Shown here one piece after another: positions 31,351 through 32,910 of a DNA stretch of 32,910 bases. The position numbers were made by a program, and so were the translations under genes. Every line of letters starts with the position of its first letter. Position 1 is the stretch's first letter. This DNA is from Streptomyces triculaminicus (GTDB taxonomy: Bacteria; Actinomycetota; Actinomycetes; Streptomycetales; Streptomycetaceae): positions 1 through 32,910 of the forward strand of contig NZ_JAFMOF010000010.1 of assembly GCF_017349075.1 (NCBI RefSeq), in the 5' to 3' direction. A model generated the notes under the pieces. The model ran no database searches. It had not been told where the DNA came from and worked only from the letters and a program-made list of their open reading frames with translations.

Positions 31351-32755
31351 CTAGTACTCCAGCCGGACTTTGGTGTTTTGCCTGGTCAACGGCTTGGGTC
31401 TGGGGGGTAGCGGGACGGTGCCGGAGATGGGGCGAGTTCTCCCGGGCCGGCCGGCGAACGTGTGACCGCGCCGCATGTAGTGACAACGCCGGGCTCGGGC
31501 CTGGTGCCGGCGACGCCATCGTGACCAGTTCACCGTGTGTTCTGTCTGTGCAGGAGAACGTCGGTGCGCAACTGCCAGTAGGCGGCGGATCTCCGCTGGG
31601 GTGAGGTCCACAAGGTCGGGCGTGTCGCCTCGAGCTCCCCCTTTTCCCGCTCCTGGGCGGCGGTGACGGCCAGGAACGCGTGGGCGAGCATGGCCAGGGT
31701 GATGTGCTGGTACCAGCCGACATAGCGGCGGACCTCGTACTGGTCCAGGCCGCACTCGTTCTTCGCAGACTGGAAGCATTCCTCGATCTTCCAACGGCAT
31801 CCGGCGATCAGCGCGAGGTCGGCGACGGTGGAGTGCAAGGGTATGGCGAGGAAGTAGGCGGTCTCGTCGGGCTTGGTGATGCTGCGGCGGGCAAGCATCC
31901 AGCGCTGCCGGGTGGGCTCGTCGCCGTCGAACTCCCATACTGCCGGCAGCCGGGCAGCGGCCCAGTCGTAGAGCCGTGGCCCTTTGGCGCCGTCGCCGCA
32001 GGTAAGGCGCTGCCATGCCTCGGCGGGGGCCTGGCCGATGAGGTAGTCGATGCGAGGACCGTGCACCTGTTGGGACTTGGGAACGGCGACGGCATAGGAC
32101 AGGCTGGTGTCTTCCAGGAAGCGGCGGAAGCGGGAGTCCTGCCCGTAGGCGGCATCCGCGGTGACCCATCTGAAGGGCAGCGGGCCCGCCTGGGCCCGCA
32201 GGACCATGGCGCGGGCGAGGTCGTTCTTGGTTGCGAAGCCCCGGTGCTCGGGGATGCGGGCCACTCGGCAGCGTTCGGCATCGTCGGTCCAGGACTTGGG
32301 GAGGTAGAGCTCGCGGTCGACCAGGGCGTGACCTCGGGTGGTGGCGTATGCGGCGAAGACGCTGATCTGACAGTTCTCGGTGCGGCCGGCGGTACCGGAG
32401 TACCGGCGTTGAATGCCGCTGAGGTGATGCCCTTCTTGACGAATCCGGTGTCGTCGATGATCAGGACGCCGTCGGTGGTGCCGAGGTGTTCGGCAACGTA
32501 TTCCTGCACGTCATCGCGGATCTCGTCGGGCTCTCAGCGGCTCTTGGCCAGCAGGTGCTGCAGTCCGTCCGGGGTGGAGTGGCTGGCGAACTCGGCGAGT
32601 TGCCAGGAGTTCTTGCGGCCCACCGGGCCAAGCAGGCCGCGGACGTAGTCCCGCATCCGCTGTCGCGGCTCGATCCGGGGGAAGCGGTGCCCGATCCTCA
32701 GGAAGAGTTCTTCCAGACCTTGTTCCCACGCGGTGGCGGGTACGCCATCGATCAC
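31351..32755 (-). pseudogene. IS701-family transposase, inactivated
   Basis: The frame opens at GTG 32755 (IDGVPATAWEQGLEELFLRI; GRKNSWQLAEFASHSTPDGL) and meets TGA at 32536-32534 where Trp is expected after LLAKSR. It resumes VAEHLGTTDGVLIIDDTGFV with the first catalytic Asp, slips near 32415, and continues RRYSGTAGRTENCQISVFAA, RWVTADAAYGQDSRF (second Asp) and CRWKIEECFQSAKNECGLDQ (catalytic Glu). It slips again near 31635 and ends DLVDLTPAEIRRLLAVAHRR, SRWRRRHQARARRCHY. The last frame runs through the left inverted repeat and stops at TAG formed by the flanking CTAG (31351-31354). A nonsense codon and two frameshifts leave no active enzyme, although all DDE residues remain encoded. Confidence 0.85.
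31355..31488. repeat. Left terminal inverted repeat of the IS701-like element
   Basis: These 134 bases match the reverse complement of 32775-32910 with only about three substitutions and one two-base-gap region near position 51 of the repeat. The repeat includes the codons for the transposase C terminus. Confidence 0.85.
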
Positions 32756-32774
32756 GCAGGGAGGCTGTCCGCAC

Positions 32775-32910
32775 CGTTGTCACTACACGCGGCGCGGTCA
32801 CACGTTCGCCGGACGGCCCGGGAGAGCTCGCCCCATCTCCGGCACCGTCCCGCTACACTCCCCAGACCCAAGCCGTTGACCAGGCAAAACACCAAAGTCC
32901 GGCTGGAGTA
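32775..32910. repeat. Right terminal inverted repeat of the IS701-like element
   Basis: These 136 bases are complementary to the left repeat, ending CCGGCTGGAGTA at the window edge. The transposase start (32755) lies just inside it, so its promoter would be in this repeat. Confidence 0.85.

Larger units (their letters stand above)
31355..32910. mobile_element. IS701-like insertion sequence with ~135-bp terminal inverted repeats
   Basis: The element spans 1556 bases. Its left end begins TACTCCAGCCGGACTTTGG at 31355, and the exact complement ends at the last base of the window, 32910. The inner boundaries of the repeats are near 31488 and 32775. The left end is preceded by CTAG (31351-31354), the kind of YTAR target expected for a 4-base duplication in this family, so CTAG would be predicted just beyond 32910. 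The transposase it carries is dead, so mobilisation would need an enzyme supplied in trans. Confidence 0.85.

Noticed and set aside
8095..32536. TGA in place of Trp in three genes (8095-8097, 22271-22273, 32534-32536), hinting at UGA recoding
   Set aside because: Many intact genes use TGA as their stop, including the GTGA-coupled ACP, KS and dehydrogenase genes, and all three affected genes carry other lesions. Ordinary TGG-to-TGA mutation explains it.
31351..32755. Programmed frameshifting in the IS701-like or IS5-like transposases
   Set aside because: Each has a nonsense codon plus at least two shifts at unrelated places and no slippery heptamer that I can see at them. Decay is simpler.
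1..32910. CRISPR arrays, tRNA or rRNA genes, replication origins
   Set aside because: No regularly spaced repeats, cloverleaf-type sequences, rRNA segments or DnaA-box clusters were recognised by eye.

Overview
The window is very GC-rich with strong third-position GC. It uses GTG and TTG starts, 4-base GTGA gene overlaps, and Streptomyces-type families (XRE/MmyB, TetR, MarR, AraC regulators, DUF2255, actinobacterial TPR proteins). Everything points to a Streptomyces or close relative. Intact genes alternate with broken genes and insertion-sequence scraps, as expected of a chromosome arm or a large linear plasmid. The last base coincides with the outer end of an IS701-like element, so the sequence may be a contig that stopped at a repeat.

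Layout: (1) 1-6.4 kb: the tail of a leucine-rich-repeat gene, a secreted protein, and a compact lipid or polyketide-like cluster. In the cluster an SDR/thioester-reductase-like gene, an ACP and a ketosynthase read leftward. A second ACP and ketosynthase read rightward, and a convergent acyl-ACP desaturase follows. (2) 6.5-9.5 kb: a graveyard holding a phosphatidylserine-decarboxylase-like remnant, an SDR remnant, a dead IS5-family transposase, a broken zinc-ribbon/HTH/membrane gene and a DNA ligase fragment, with two strong hairpins. (3) 9.6-14.3 kb: a frameshifted XRE/MmyB regulator facing DUF2255, a zinc alcohol dehydrogenase and a broken carboxymuconolactone decarboxylase, then a DEAD-box RNA helicase. 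(4) 14.3-20.7 kb: a small ABM-like protein, a frameshifted secreted CARDB/DUF11-like protein, an ankyrin/HEAT protein, a TMEM175-like channel, IS5 scraps and an AraC regulator. (5) 20.7-24.6 kb: two divergent regulator/oxidoreductase pairs (MarR with SDR; TetR with a TetX-like flavin monooxygenase), with an MmyB remnant between them. (6) 24.9-29.6 kb: a TIGR02391-like remnant, a small secreted protein with an in-frame stop, an amidinotransferase, a broken SMI1/KNR4 gene, an atypical thioredoxin-fold protein, and a HEAT/LRV-type gene cut by an IS481 scrap. (7) 29.7-32.9 kb: a TPR protein behind a MerR regulator fused to a sliding-clamp-like (DnaN-type) domain, then the IS701-like element with ~135-bp inverted ends and a dead transposase.

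The fatty-acid cluster could build, desaturate and perhaps reductively release an acyl chain held on its own ACPs. Each regulator/oxidoreductase pair looks like a self-contained detoxification switch. The least explained intact system is the MerR-clamp fusion with its TPR partner. About fifteen loci carry frameshifts or stops. Some in C-runs could be base-calling errors, but loci with several lesions or truncations are genuine decay.
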